This document shows, piece by piece, positions 1-10,613 of a stretch of 64,000 nt of DNA (within the stretch, counting starts at the first letter, position 1; each line of letters starts with the position of its first letter). Below the pieces are notes generated by a model. It worked only from the letters and a program-made list of their open reading frames with translations, was not told the origin of the DNA and ran no database searches. This DNA is from Meghimatium bilineatum (taxonomy: Eukaryota > Mollusca > Gastropoda > Stylommatophora > Philomycidae): contig CM067322.1 of the NCBI GenBank assembly GCA_034231615.1, positions 66,139,354 through 66,203,353 on the forward strand, given 5' to 3'. A program made the position numbers and the translations under genes.

Positions 1-200
1 GTAATATATTATGACACTTTATATAATAATGTTGCAATAATAATATCAATTTTTGTAGTGAGCATGATGATGATTTCTTTCTCTCACGACACGAGACCTG
101 GTCACACATATCACAAGAGAATGATAAATACTCACAGCGAATGATAAGAACAGAGATGTTCTTAGACTTTAGAGCATTAAAACTTTGATAGCCTACTTAC

Positions 201-297
201 GTGTTCTAGAAGTAAAACTTCTGAAGACAGCGTGCCTGGGGTCGATCACGACCATCGCCCGCCTGTAGTAGACGAGGGCTGCGAGATCACCATTGCC
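201..297 (-). CDS. Putative internal exon of an unidentified host gene
   Basis: On the minus strand a 97-base block is bounded by a CAG acceptor (complement of 298-300) and a full GTAAGT donor (complement of 195-200). Read in phase 0 it gives 32 codons plus one base, with residues such as LAALVYYRRAMVVIDPRHAV. Most codons in the first two thirds end in C or G, unlike the AT-rich surroundings, and an in-frame TGA lies just upstream of the acceptor as expected for an intron. The other two minus frames are stopped. I do not recognise the protein. The plus strand is also open here, so the strand call rests on splice signals and codon use. No partner exon was found in the window; the rest of the gene would lie to the left or across a long intron. 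Confidence 0.4.
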
Positions 298-551
298 CTG
301 TCAGACAACATCAGAAACTCATCCACAACGTCTTGTAAAAGCAATGTAGAAGCCTATAAGCCTCGATCATTTGTTGGTTGCCCCATGCATTGGAGGCAGC
401 CAGACGCAAAAACCATCCAGTTTCCAATATGTTAACATTTTATATCATAGAAATACCAAATGTACAACATACCCGGGGTTACCAAATTTAAATCAAATTA
501 TTATCTGAGACATTCAATCTCAAATGATATTGTATCTAATACAAAGAAACA

Positions 552-815
552 CGTTTTAAATATACTGTTGAATCTCCTCAATATACTTTTGAATCTCCTC
601 AATATACTTTTGAATCTCCTCAATATACTTTTGAATCTCCTCAATATACTTCTGAATCTCCTCAATATACTTCTGAATTTCCTCAATATACTTCTGAATT
701 TCCTCAATATACTTCTGAATCTTCTAAATATACTTCTGAATCTCCTCAAAATACTTCTGAATCTCCTCACAATACTTATGAATCTCCTCAATATACTTCT
801 GAATCTCCTCTGCGG
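552..815. repeat. 21-bp minisatellite, about 12 copies
   Basis: The unit is close to AATATACTTCTGAATCTCCTC. Because 21 is a multiple of three, both strands stay open (a Leu/Asn-rich frame forward, an Arg/Phe/Ser-rich frame in reverse); these are translation artefacts. Confidence 0.9.
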
Positions 816-819
816 ATAC

Positions 820-1539
820 TTTTCTGTCAACAGCTTATTCACTACATGTTACTTCCGTGCTACGCACATATAAATAATAGGAATTTAAAACACGGCTCTT
901 AAATTATCGTCCGTGTTGACTAAACAGTCGTGTTTTAATCCACACCAAGAACACAACCCTGTCATCTGTTCGTGTCCGAAGAATCCTCAAGTGAAGGCCT
1001 GCAAGAATATAACAATCATAAATCAGATCTATGTCTCAGACAGAGTAGAGTAACAATTGGAAGAAATATAACTCAATACTGAAAGTCTATAACAGATCAC
1101 AAATCGACACAGAAACAATTTATGTTCTGGTATTCAAACCATTTGTCGTTCGTTATCAGTGAGACTTAAGATCCATAACCTGTTTTGGTGTATTTTAAAA
1201 AAAAAACATTTTATAGCTGAGCTAGAACAACTGAAAGTAGCTGTTAGATCTCTTAGCGCGTATGGATTCCTCATGGAATATTGAGAATCAATACTTAGCG
1301 ACGAGGAGAAGTTATAATGATTGTAATACAAGCCAGGACTGGCCTACAGCATGAACTCTATCAAACTTTCAGGAGTGGTTATTTTTTTTTTATCAATGCT
1401 TGCTTAAAGCAACACACACGTCAAGTGTCTAAATTGTGTGGCTTTCAGAACTTCCGCCGCCGAGAAATATTTCTAACAAATCCATATCAGTGACTGGAGA
1501 ATCTTGTAATGGTACAAGTATAGTTTCCAGACAACTAGT

Positions 1540-1540
<1 letters not shown>
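820..1540. other. Unassigned AT-rich stretch
   Basis: No coding pattern, terminal inverted repeat or tandem structure was recognised here. Short open frames on the minus strand look random. Confidence 0.5.

Positions 1541-1542
<2 letters not shown>

Positions 1543-1596
<54 letters not shown>
1543..1596. repeat. (TA)n microsatellite
   Basis: Uninterrupted TA dinucleotides, about 27 units, abutting the left remnant of a 42-bp minisatellite. Confidence 0.95.
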
Positions 1597-1597
<1 letters not shown>

Positions 1598-2290
1598 TAG
1601 AACAAGTATAGATTCCATATCAAAATGAACAAAAATAGGCATATTTGTTATCAAAATAAGTCATAAAATAACCTAACAATGAGACACAGTGACAGACGAC
1701 GTTTCGACAAAAAAGCTTTCAATTTGTTTACTGTTATCCTGTTTGTCCTAATGAAGGTTTTTAGTAGAAACGTCGTCTGTCACTGTGTCTTGTTGTTAGT
1801 TTGTTTTATGACTAATTTTAGTAACACATACCTATTTTGTTCATTTTTATATTTACCCTGTGTTACCGTAGCAACCAATTTCCTGTTTAGGGTTGTTACA
1901 CTGGGACTTTCATTCCTATAGATTCCATACAAGTAGGTGCTACATTTACTAGATCAGGCGTAGATTCCATACAAGTAGGGGCTAGATCTACTAGAACAAG
2001 TGAATATTCCATATAAGTAGGTACTACACATAATAGAACAACTGTATATTCCATGCAAGTAGGTATTACATATACTAAAACAAGTGTAGGCATATATTCC
2101 ATACAAGCATGCACTATATATGCTAGAACAATCGCATATTCCATATGAGTAGATATTATATACTAGAACAATTACATAGTCCATGTAAGTATGTACTACA
2201 TACTAGAACAACTACATATTTCATGTAAGTAGGCATTACATACTAGAACAAATGCATATTCCATACAAGTTGGTACTATATATACTAGTA
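1597..2290. repeat. Degenerate 42-bp minisatellite split by an insertion
   Basis: Units contain TAGATTCCATACAAGTAGG followed by a degenerate CTAGAACAAG segment. One partial unit sits at 1597-1621 and about nine follow from 1919. The block between them is the Penelope-type foldback at 1622-1918. Confidence 0.75.
1622..1918. mobile_element. Penelope-like terminal repeat foldback
   Basis: Two arms of about 87 bases (1622-1708 and 1762-1848) are inverted copies of each other, sharing GAAACGTCGTCTGTCAC and a segment resembling AAAATGAACAAAAATAGG. The same sequences end the GIY-YIG-bearing element at 25013-26195, which identifies this as a terminal-repeat pair without coding sequence. The tail 1849-1918 also recurs at about 26093-26150. 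Insertion into the 42-bp array defines both ends. Confidence 0.65.
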
Positions 2291-2429
2291 TTTTGTATGT
2301 AATGCGTGTATTGCGTGTGTGTATTATAAATTAGTATTTTCAGGAAGAAATGTATTGATTTGTATCTATATTTCTGGTCGCTTCATGATCATGGTCTCCC
2401 GGTCATCTGTTATATTCAATTTTTGACAT

Positions 2430-2575
2430 AAATTTCTCTTGGTGGTCTATTAGTGTCTATAATAGTTTATATAAATTTCTCTTCGTAGTCAATCCTGGGT
2501 TATAATAGTTTATATAAATTTCTCTTGGTAGTCAATCCTGGGTTATAATAGTTTATATACATTTCTGCTGGTTAC
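2430..2575. repeat. 43-bp tandem repeat, about 3 copies
   Basis: Repeated segment TAGTCAATCCTGGGTTATAA followed by TAGTTTATATAAATTTCTC. Confidence 0.7.
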
Positions 2576-2821
2576 AGTTTGCAATCAGTGTTTATGGTCA
2601 CATTTTCCTAGTCATATCTTATACTCAATGTTTATTGAGACACAAAGGTCTCCTAACGAACACTGACCGTTTGTTACTATTGCTCTTTATGTCAATTTCG
2701 TCTGATGGACTGTTATATACACTTAATTATATCAATATTATCTGGGCGTCTGTTATATTTAGTATTTATATACATCTCACATGAGTTATCTGTTGCTTTT
2801 TTCTTCTGATCGACTTGTTAC

Positions 2822-3024
2822 ATTAGACGACATCAACCTCCTGGGAAGGAAAGACCAGAGTATCGGGGTCAGTGACCAAAAGCCATGCTGAAGTTGGATG
2901 TGTCCGGCCGAAAGGCGCAGATATCGCAGCAATGGCGTAAACTATGACACAATTCATTCCATTCTCCGGACTACATCCTGATAATCTGCAGGAGTTTGAG
3001 AACGAACGTAGAAGAAGAAGAAGA
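2822..3024 (+). repeat. GAA-tailed dispersed repeat, copy 1
   Basis: One of about 17 copies of a roughly 270-base family in this window. In tail-right orientation it runs from a GCATGTCG segment through GGATGTGTC-GGCCGAAAGG, CAGATATCGCAGC, TGACACAACGCATTCCATTC, CTACATCCTG and CTGCAGGAGTTTGAGAATG, and ends in a GAAGAAG tail. The terminal tail marks it as a probable retroposon. No A or B box was recognised. Reading frames across it are accidental. Confidence 0.75.
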
Positions 3025-3164
3025 TATTCCGACTGCGCACACAACATGTACAGCTTAGCAATCACCTGAACAGTATACAACTACAACACACTCCAGGGCG
3101 CTGATTGTGCACACATCCCTATGAAACATTTGACCACCACCTGTTTTAATGTCCAGCACTGGAT

Positions 3165-3327
3165 AACATCAGCCGAAGACGGATGTGTCAGACAATTGAC
3201 GAAAATAAAACGGTGACACAACGCATTTCCATTCTCTGGACATTCTGCTGGAAATCTAGTAGGACCAGTGCCTTGCTAAAAGAGAGATCCAGCGGGAGTT
3301 TGAGAATGAACGTTGAAGAAGAGGAAG
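3165..3327 (+). repeat. GAA-tailed dispersed repeat, copy 2 (subfamily II)
   Basis: Subfamily II is marked by AAAATAAAACGG and by GGAAATCTAGTAGGACC in place of the shorter CTGCTAATCTGC segment; it ends GAACGTTGAAGAAGAGG. The same diagnostic insert occurs at 19590, 34262 and 62927. Confidence 0.75.
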
Positions 3328-3368
3328 GATAACATCAGGAAAATGCTTCTCCCTCCAGGGCCATATAA

Positions 3369-3547
3369 ATGGAACACCTTATATGGAACAAAACAACAGC
3401 TGACAAACACATGCATATATCACACAATGGAACACCTTATATGGAACAAAACAACAGCTGACAAACACATGCATATATCACACAATGGAACACCTTATAT
3501 GGAACAAAACAACAGCTGACAAACACATGCATATATCACACAATGGA
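3369..3547. repeat. 58-bp tandem repeat, 3 copies
   Basis: ATGGAACACCTTATATGG begins units at 3369, 3427 and 3485, which are almost identical, so the duplication is young. Confidence 0.9.
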
Positions 3548-3653
3548 ATGAGCACACTGACGCTGCATCAGCAACCAACCAACCAATCAACCAAGAGACC
3601 AATCAACTTGTTACAATCATTATTTATATGCATCTCACACGAGTTATGTGTTA

Positions 3654-3910
3654 TTTCTTCTGTCGTTCGTTCTCTAACTTCTTCGGGTAAGCAGGATGAA
3701 GTGCAGAGAAAGGTATGAGCCATGTCATAGTTTACAGCTTAACTTCCATATCTGTTCCTTTCTACTTAACTCACTCGAATTAAGCATTGCTATTGGTTCA
3801 CATTAACCTACAGGTTGGGACAGTCATATATATACTCTCAAACTGTCTTAGTCGCCTCTAACGACAAGCATGGGTGGTCACAGTGTTTCTGCTGTTTGTT
3901 CCCATGTATG
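3654..3910 (-). repeat. GAA-tailed dispersed repeat, copy 3 (degenerate)
   Basis: The tail side TTCTTCTGTCGTTCGTTCTC is at the left. CATGTCATAGTTTACAGC is recognisable in the middle and CTTAGTCGCCTCTAACGAC at the far end. Internal parts are strongly diverged. Confidence 0.6.
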
Positions 3911-5034
3911 GTCCTCACAAACTTGAGTGGTCGTCTGTTACAACCCTTAAATGCTCGAAAGGAGCTCAAAACATCTCCAACATTGACTTACTTTGTACTC
4001 GCACTACTCTAAGTGTAATCCGTTCCCGTAGCGATACGACGCTTGCCGAGTACACGAGTACAACGTCCCCGTAGGGATACGACGCTGCCGAGTACAACTT
4101 ATAGCACTCTCCGTAGCTGAATACAATAATCCCCATGTGATCTCCAAAATAAATCTACTAATTTTTACACAAGATAATTCTGAACAAAAATATGTAGCTA
4201 TAATTTCTTTAAAAGATATTCTCAACAAATATTTAATCCTTTATTTATTATCTATGTCATTTTCCACCCTCTGTAAGCAATTAAATTATCCCCGTGTTCT
4301 ATATTCACAGGTAGTCAGAAGTAAGTTGAAAACAACGGTGTGTCTTCTTCGTCGACTCAAATGTCATATTATATAACATACTTTATTTAAAAATTGTATA
4401 ATCGTTATATAAACATTGATACATTTTCACTGCCACGGTCACAACACTGTCCATATTTGACACTAGATTTCTGTGTAGTCCCCACGTGTGTATTTAGTGT
4501 GTATTTTCATCCACACACAAGTTACATCTTTCACAACCTTATTTGAAAACTTTGAGCTCGATTTGTAAATTTATCTATAACGTATGTCACTAGCAGACAG
4601 AAAGATAACATATGAATAATATGTTACAAGCAAAGGGAATGTATCTAACTGTTGCTACAACTAGGGGACACAAATATGCACCGAGGTATTCGTAATAGCA
4701 ATTATTATGCTAATGACTGCAGACGAAACAAAAAGTGTAAACATTTATTTAATGGGTTTTTTTTCCTGCGCTGTATACGCGATACGCCTGTCTTGAGCAG
4801 CAGACATTGTAGGAGTAATGTACAACTCATTTTTGACACGGTCATTAGACGGTAGATGACATTTATATATGGTTTGTGCTCGTAATGAAGCATGATTCCC
4901 CCTTCAAGACTGCCCCCAGGTGGATAATTGAGGGTGGGAGAAGAAAAGGGGATAGAACAATGAGGATTTATAATACAGTATTCGTGAGTGGTCATTATCA
5001 AGATTCATCACACTTGGATATACATATACCTATA
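3911..5034. other. Unassigned stretch
   Basis: A short local duplication around 4013-4092 repeats CGTAG-GATACGACGCT-GCCGAGTACA. Otherwise nothing is recognised; the open frames are short and lack family motifs. Confidence 0.5.
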
Positions 5035-5315
5035 ATCCCATAACTACACACTAACACTTATATACATCCATATATCCATAAACCCATAACTCCACACTCA
5101 CGCACGTCCATATATCCATAAACCCACAACTCCACACATATGTACATCCATAAACCCATAACTCCACACTTATACACATCCATATATCCATAAACCCATA
5201 ACTCCACACTTATTTAATCCATATATCCATAAACCCATAACTCCACACTTATATACATCCATATATCCATAAACCCATAACTCCACACTTATATACATCC
5301 ATACATCCATAAACT
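5035..5315. repeat. 40-bp minisatellite, about 7 copies
   Basis: Units contain CATATATCCATAAACCCATA then ACTCCACACTTATATACATC. Copies vary in length by a few bases. Confidence 0.85.
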
Positions 5316-5879
5316 CAAACCGTCACATATAATGTATGTGAATGATTCAATTCCAGGATGAAAACGACCTGGAGGATAACTCAACAACAGGTTTGACCCT
5401 GCGACATTAATGTACTGTTTGATATACTGTGGAGGTATGGTTGGTAAATTGGGTGGCAGCTGCGTAGGAAGAGAGCAAAGTCGCTCCGCGCCATGGTATT
5501 TGGACATCAGTACCTAGGTAAATATTTTCTAATCTTCTTACGGAATGTCTAATATCACACACCCTGTTTAATATGTATACTGTTAACAATTTCTAATACT
5601 TAAATCGCTAGATAGGACAAACATTTGTCATTTGTCATTTGTGAATGATATTCTCGTGTTTTACACTTCTAACGTTCCATGTTCCTAATTTAATGTGTTT
5701 AACCTTTCTGTTTACGTTGATATCCATGATGTTGAATGAATGACTTACTACTGCTCACCGACAGTTTTCTATGAATATTAGACTAATTGCTACACCACAA
5801 GACCACAATCCTAGAGAAAAAGCTAGATTAATCCATTGGAAATTTCTAGGCACAATATTCCCGTAGGTTTCCATTACTA
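5316..5879. other. Unassigned, includes a proline-rich open minus frame
   Basis: On the minus strand, complement of about 5507 to 5330, an open frame reads LPTQLPPNLPTIPPQYIKQY, then a further YPPGRFHPGIE segment. It looks less random than its neighbours but has no good donor site and no family match that I know. The remainder is unassigned. Confidence 0.35.
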
Positions 5880-6320
5880 AAGTGCTAATGTTACGAACTT
5901 TAATTTTTTCGGTTGCAACATACGGCTGTGAAACATGGAACCTAAGTAAAACAGCGGCAAAGAGGATCAACGCCTTCGAGCTGAAATCCTACAGAAAGAT
6001 ATTTAAAATATCATGGAAGGAAAAAATCAGAAACTCAGATATTATAAACACATTGAAGATTCCAGAGTGTTGGTTACTAAACACAATAACAAAAAGAAAC
6101 TACGCCTGTTCGGTCATATAAAGAGACACAACTGTTTAGAAAGACAAATAATGGAGGGGAGAGTCCTGGAATGGAGAAAGGGCAGACCAAGAAGACGATG
6201 GACTGACGACATTAAAGATAACATGAATATATCGCTAGAAAATGCAAGTCACATCGCCCAAGACAGAGAGAGGTTCAGAGAGTTCATTGGGAAGACATGT
6301 TCTGGAAGGAATACATCACA
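5880..6320 (+). mobile_element. LINE remnant (family D), reverse-transcriptase C-terminus
   Basis: The first frame gives ATYGCETWNLSKTAAKRINA and then KSYRKIFKISWKEKIRNSD, the segment that follows the palm domain in many animal LINEs. A frameshift near 6010-6040 moves to LFGHIKRHNCLERQIMEG and RKGRPRRRWTDDIKDNM, the usual C-terminal Arg/Trp motif. Endonuclease and palm motifs are missing, so this is a 5'-truncated, frameshifted copy. A closely similar copy lies inverted at 24310-24460. Confidence 0.85.
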
Positions 6321-6589
6321 TGACCATTCTCGCGTACAAGAATTTTAAAATATACACAGGAAATGGTGAATGATACAAATGACATCTTACGAGCAATTTC
6401 TCAATAGTGTGATAACTCAAGCTAACAAGTACTCGTAAATATAGGTAAGGCTTAGGTGTTGTGGTTTGTGCGGTAGCAGAACTGGCAGTGAGATGGCCTC
6501 GTAAACCCAACTCGTCGAACTGGGTAGTTTGTATTTTACTGGCAATACATTATGATGTATTAGTGGCGCCTCAAACTTCCACAATAGTT
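6321..6589. other. Unassigned stretch
   Basis: No element boundary or coding motif recognised. Confidence 0.4.
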
Positions 6590-6820
6590 GATTCTTCTTT
6601 TCGCTTTATACCCCTTTATACCTTGCAGCGTCACGGTAAATAAATTCTCAGCAGATGGCCTTTCTGTGTGCATCATATATGTTTGTTTCCGTTGACTCCT
6701 TTATTTCTGTAATCCATTGTATACAAGGTCTGCCCCTGGCTTTGTATCATCGTGTCGGTATAGTAATACTTTTTTTTAAAAAGACACTGATAGTAGTCTG
6801 GAAGCATGTGAAAAACATGC
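6590..6820 (-). mobile_element. LINE remnant (family B), 3' portion
   Basis: The complement matches family B copies at 13991, 39398 and 45471: CCTTGCAGCGTCA at the 3' side, AGATGGCC and GGTCTGCCCCTGGCTTTG in the middle and GTAGTCTGGAAGC further in. It is the most diverged copy of that family and lacks an obvious CTAT tail. Confidence 0.65.
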
Positions 6821-6984
6821 CTACACACATTATATACAAAATACTAGTATATATAGTAAATGCTTGTATGGATGGATACCCTTGGATGTATGCGTGATAC
6901 CGCATTGTGATGATAAAAGACATATTTGGATTGGTTTCTGTCGCAACAAGACATGCTTTGCAATTGGTTAAATACGATATGAGA

Positions 6985-7200
6985 CGATCTCCCTGGTGTA
7001 GTTGTTAATCCGTTCGCTTTGGGATCAAGAGGTGGGTGATTTAATCACTACTCGCAACGTACTTTTTACAAAGTGGATTTTTCTGGAATTCCCTGATAAT
7101 TATCGCTTGACGCTATGGAAGAAAGTGCTGTGAATTGTTCTCTCAGTAGCTGCCTGTCGTTTCGTTGACAACGAAAGAGAACGGAATAGCTCAGAGAACG
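6985..7200 (+). mobile_element. tRNA-derived SINE, family B, degenerate copy
   Basis: The head CTGGTGTAGTTGTTAATCCG resembles a tRNA A-box region. The body TTTTTACAAAGTGGATTTTTC corresponds to TCTACAAAGTGGATTTATTC of the better copy at 33678. The B box is damaged (GTGATTTAATCAC). Confidence 0.5.
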
Positions 7201-7554
7201 GAAATCGATGGGTCATAGCTTACAGCTTTGCTACGATGAATACCATGAAAACGTACTATGTTATTGTAGGTTCAACACTCCACCGAGGTGCGGTGTAATA
7301 ATGTCTGGTTCGTACAAGATGACTTTCATGGTTGCAGAAATATTCAAAGAAGAACAATTGATAAAATCCGGAAAAGATATGCTAAGTTCTCGTAAAGTTA
7401 TCAATACAATCGGCAGAAAATGCAGGAAGGGAGAGGCAATGGAAAGACGAGTCTAGAAATAGTACTAGTAATAACTGACATCGATCGAGAGGTTGATGTG
7501 TTTTGTACATAGATGGTTGTATTCGAAGGCAGTCAACATCAGCTTGAGGCTTCT

Positions 7555-8030
7555 ATGTCATTCGAAGAGGAAGATTCATTGCTGCAAGATGTGGAGCGTA
7601 TATTATCACGGCGTCCAGTATGAAATTCATTGCCCCAAGATATGGAGCGTATTGTATCCCAACCTCAAGTATGAGATTCATTTCCACAAGATGTAGAAGG
7701 TATAGTAGCACAACCACCAGTATAAGAATCATTGGCGCAAGATGTGGAAGGTATAGTAGCACAACCACCCTTATGAGAATCATTGCCACATGATGTGGAA
7801 GGTATAGTAGCACAACCACCAGTATGAGATTCATTGCCACAAGATGTGAAAGGTATAGTAGCACAACCGCCAGTATGAGATTCATTGTCACAAGATGTGG
7901 AAGTATAGTAGCACAACCGGCAGTATGAGATTCATTGTCACAAGATGTGGAAGTATAGTAGCACAACCGCCAGTATGAGATTCATTGTCACAAGATGTGG
8001 AAGGTATAGTAGCACAACCACCAGTATGAA
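7555..8030. repeat. 51-bp minisatellite, about 9 copies
   Basis: Units read ATGAGATTCATTGTCACAAG then ATGTGGAAGGTATAGTAGC and ACAACC. Copies become more diverged to the left and nearly identical on the right, where the array abuts an RNase H fragment. The 51-base period keeps frames open on both strands; no protein is inferred. Confidence 0.9.
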
Positions 8031-8290
8031 AATGGAGATCAAGGCAGTTGCGACGGCTCTACAGGGATCTCAAAATAGTGACAGGATTGTTATCGTGACG
8101 GATTCTCAATCCATGACCAGCAAGATTCAAAATGGATGGATGTACCCTGAGTAGATGGAATATATAGAGTTTCTTATCTGCAGGGACTTACTTGGATATT
8201 TTGCACTGACCCTGCTGCAGATAAATATACTGAGAGAGTTGACAGACTGGCTTCAAGAGCACATGTATAAGGACAGATGACAATGGACAA
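8029..8290 (+). mobile_element. RNase H domain remnant of a retroelement
   Basis: Frame 1 reads EIKAVATALQGSQNSDRIVI and VTDSQSMTSKIQNGW, giving the conserved Glu and second Asp of an RNase H fold. After a stop and frameshift, TWIFCTDPAADKYTERVDRL then ASRAHV follows, matching the last RNase H block with its Asp in VDRLAS. The first catalytic Asp is missing, lost to the minisatellite at the left boundary. It is distinct in sequence from the RNase H LINE that follows. Confidence 0.75.
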
Positions 8291-8439
8291 GAATGACATT
8301 TATAATTTTTTTTATTCATACGGCTTTCCATATTCATGACTTTTAGTAATAGGAACTTGGCCAAAAGGCGAGTAAAATGTTCCAGAAATCCCTAACTTAG
8401 CAATTTTTCTAAAAATAGTGAGCAAAGTTTTCATCAACA

Positions 8440-9570
8440 AGGGGCGAACGCAGAGACACAAAAGTACTAATTCAAGCAGAAAAGTTTCAGTGTATGCCAA
8501 GTCATCCAATGAAGGAAAGATTACAAAATCTAGCAATGGGACGACTGAAAAGGAGCAGCTTTATCCATCAAGCTAAACGACTCCGTAGACAACTTACAGA
8601 CCTACCTGAAGTTGACAGCCCCTTAAGGTCTGTACCAGAGCAAACCCCGTGGAGTGAAAGCCATGGAATGCCAATATACATTCAGACCCATATGAAAGGA
8701 ATACTAAGCGAGGACGAACAGAACAGTGTGCAGCGAATGACAGTCACCCTCAGTTTCCTGGATGAGGAATATCCACAAGATATATGGGTCAGAGTGTACA
8801 CAGATGGGTCAGCACAGAATGCTGTGAGGAATGGAGGTGCAGGTGTATATATAGAATATCCACACAAGCCTAGAGATACAATCAGAACACCGACGGGAAA
8901 ATTCTGCAATAATTATGATGCAGAAATCCAGGCAATTAGTGTAGCAGCTAAAAAACTGCTGAACTCCAACTCTGACCTACAGCCTGTGGTATTCCTGACA
9001 GATGCAAGGTCAGTGCTTCAAGCTCTCCAGTCTGGAAAACTAACAGACTTAAAAAAACTACTTAGCGAATTGTCTTACCAGTATAGGGTAACCATGCAGT
9101 GGATACCCTCTCACTGTGGAATACCAGGAAATGAAAAAGCAGACCAACTGGCTAAGGAAGGTGCTGCCGAAGACCAACCAGATATACCAATCACCTACCA
9201 TCAGAAAAAACAGATGATAAAGTCAATAAGAAAGCCACAAACACCAACACAAGATGACTATCACAATATGAACAGATCAGAGTAAGTTATAATTCTACAT
9301 CTCAGAACAGGACACAACCGACTCCGCAGTCACATGTATACAAAGTTCAAGATTGGCAACACGGCCATGTGTACATGTGGACAGGCAGCACAGAGTGCCA
9401 AACATATACTTCAAGAGTGTTCTGAGCATGAAACGCTGAGGCAGACATATTGGCCAGAGGAAACAACACTGGAATCAAAGCTCTATGGGACACTGTATGA
9501 ACTACAAAAGACAGTGAGTTTTATTAAGGAGACAGAATTACAGATATAGACATGTTTCAAGTGAACGAAA
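8440..9570 (+). mobile_element. RNase H LINE, C-terminal region, one in-frame stop
   Basis: The frame opens before 8494 (TKVLIQAEKFQCMPSHPMKE, the end of the reverse-transcriptase region) and runs to a TAA at 9283-9285, then resumes in the same frame to 9549, so one premature stop interrupts an otherwise open protein. RNase H occupies about residues 98-225 counted from 8494. All four acidic catalytic positions are visible: YTDGSA, AEIQAI, LTDARS and NEKADQLA. After the stop come HLRTGHNRLRSHMYTKFKIG and a zinc-finger-like CTCG-HILQEC motif. The 3' end carries GAACGAAAGAAGAAGAAA, a GAA tail. The endonuclease and palm domains are absent, so the copy is 5'-truncated. Confidence 0.9.
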
Positions 9571-9640
9571 GAAGAAGAAATCAACAAGGGGGTCTGAAAC
9601 ACTAATGAACTTTTCTTTCTGTGTTTCTAGGTAACATCCC

Positions 9641-9666
9641 TCTCTCTCTCTCTCTCTCTCTCTCTC
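9641..9666. repeat. (TC)n microsatellite
   Basis: About 13 TC units, just right of the GAA tail of the RNase H LINE. Confidence 0.9.
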
Positions 9667-9823
9667 GTAGGGAGAACTATATAGAATCAATGTATACACA
9701 CAGAGACATATGATCAGTCACAACAAACACAATGAGTGACGCTGTGAGAATCAGCATGATTGAATGTTCAGGAGACAGTCTCGCTAAATACTATACGGGA
9801 GATTCTGCCAGTGATTATTGGCA

Positions 9824-10613
9824 TCATCATCATTAAGTGCAGTCTCCGAAACAAGGGTTGGCTACAACAGACCTCCACCATTCCAGGTCTCCTCTTGGTG
9901 ATGCACTCTGCTAGACTGTAGCCATTCTAACTCACGATGTTATTATCACACTTGTATCTCTGCTTCCCTCTTGCTCGCCTCCTCTCGACTTTACCCTCAA
10001 GTAAGGTCTTCAACAAGGCTTTTAATACGTCCAAAATATTTTATTTCTTTGATATTTATTTCCTTTTTCTTTCTTCCTACAAAGTGTTGTTAGAAACTTT
10101 TTCTTTCTTCATACAAAGTGTTGTTAGAAACTTTTTCTTTCTTCCTACAAAGTGTTGTTAGAAACTTTTTCTTTCTTCCTACAAAGTGTTGTTAGAAACT
10201 TTTTCTTTCTTCCTACAAAGTGTTGTTAGAAACTTTTTCTTTTTTTCGTACAAAGTGTTGTTAGAAACTATTTCTTTCTTCATACAAAGTGTTGTTAGAA
10301 CCTCTTTTTTGTTTGTTCTTCTCCTTCCACGATGTCACCATATTCTTCTATATATCAACATCTCAAAGGCATCATTTTTGTCTTCTAATTGTTTATTGTC
10401 AATGTTTCTGAGCCATACATTAATATAGAATAGATGTAGCCTTTTATAATTCTCATTTTTAGCTTGTTTGTAATTTATCTAGATGTTAATATGTTCTTCG
10501 TGTCATTGAAAGTACTTTTAATACATTCCTATTCTCCTTTTAACTTCTGTTTCACAACTATCATCATTTGTGATTATGTGTTCAAGATATTGATTATGTT
10601 TTACTACTTGTTT
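9824..10613 (-). mobile_element. LINE family C, inverted copy interrupted by a retroposon
   Basis: The complement matches the LINE at 26449-26987: a CATCATCATCAT tail at the left, the C-terminal block, then upstream to a reverse-transcriptase segment reading QYLEHIITNDDSCETEVKRR. A 34-bp tandem expansion lies inside (10060-10300). A non-coding retroposon splits it at 10614; remaining LINE sequence may continue from 11852 to about 11900. Confidence 0.8.
10060..10300. repeat. 34-bp minisatellite inside LINE C, about 7 copies
   Basis: Units consist of CTTTTTCTTTCTTCCTACAA then AGTGTTGTTAGAAA. The array is an internal expansion of LINE C sequence not seen in the copy at 26449. Confidence 0.9.

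Noticed and set aside
460-873. 137-codon Leu/Asn-rich frame and an Arg-rich reverse frame
   Set aside because: Both are translations of a 21-bp minisatellite whose period is a multiple of three.
2823-3080. 85-codon minus frame
   Set aside because: It lies within a GAA-tailed dispersed repeat and is not preserved in other copies.
8494-9285. Host ribonuclease H gene
   Set aside because: RNase H here is followed by the LINE zinc-finger tail and preceded by the end of a reverse transcriptase, and it ends in a retroposon tail.
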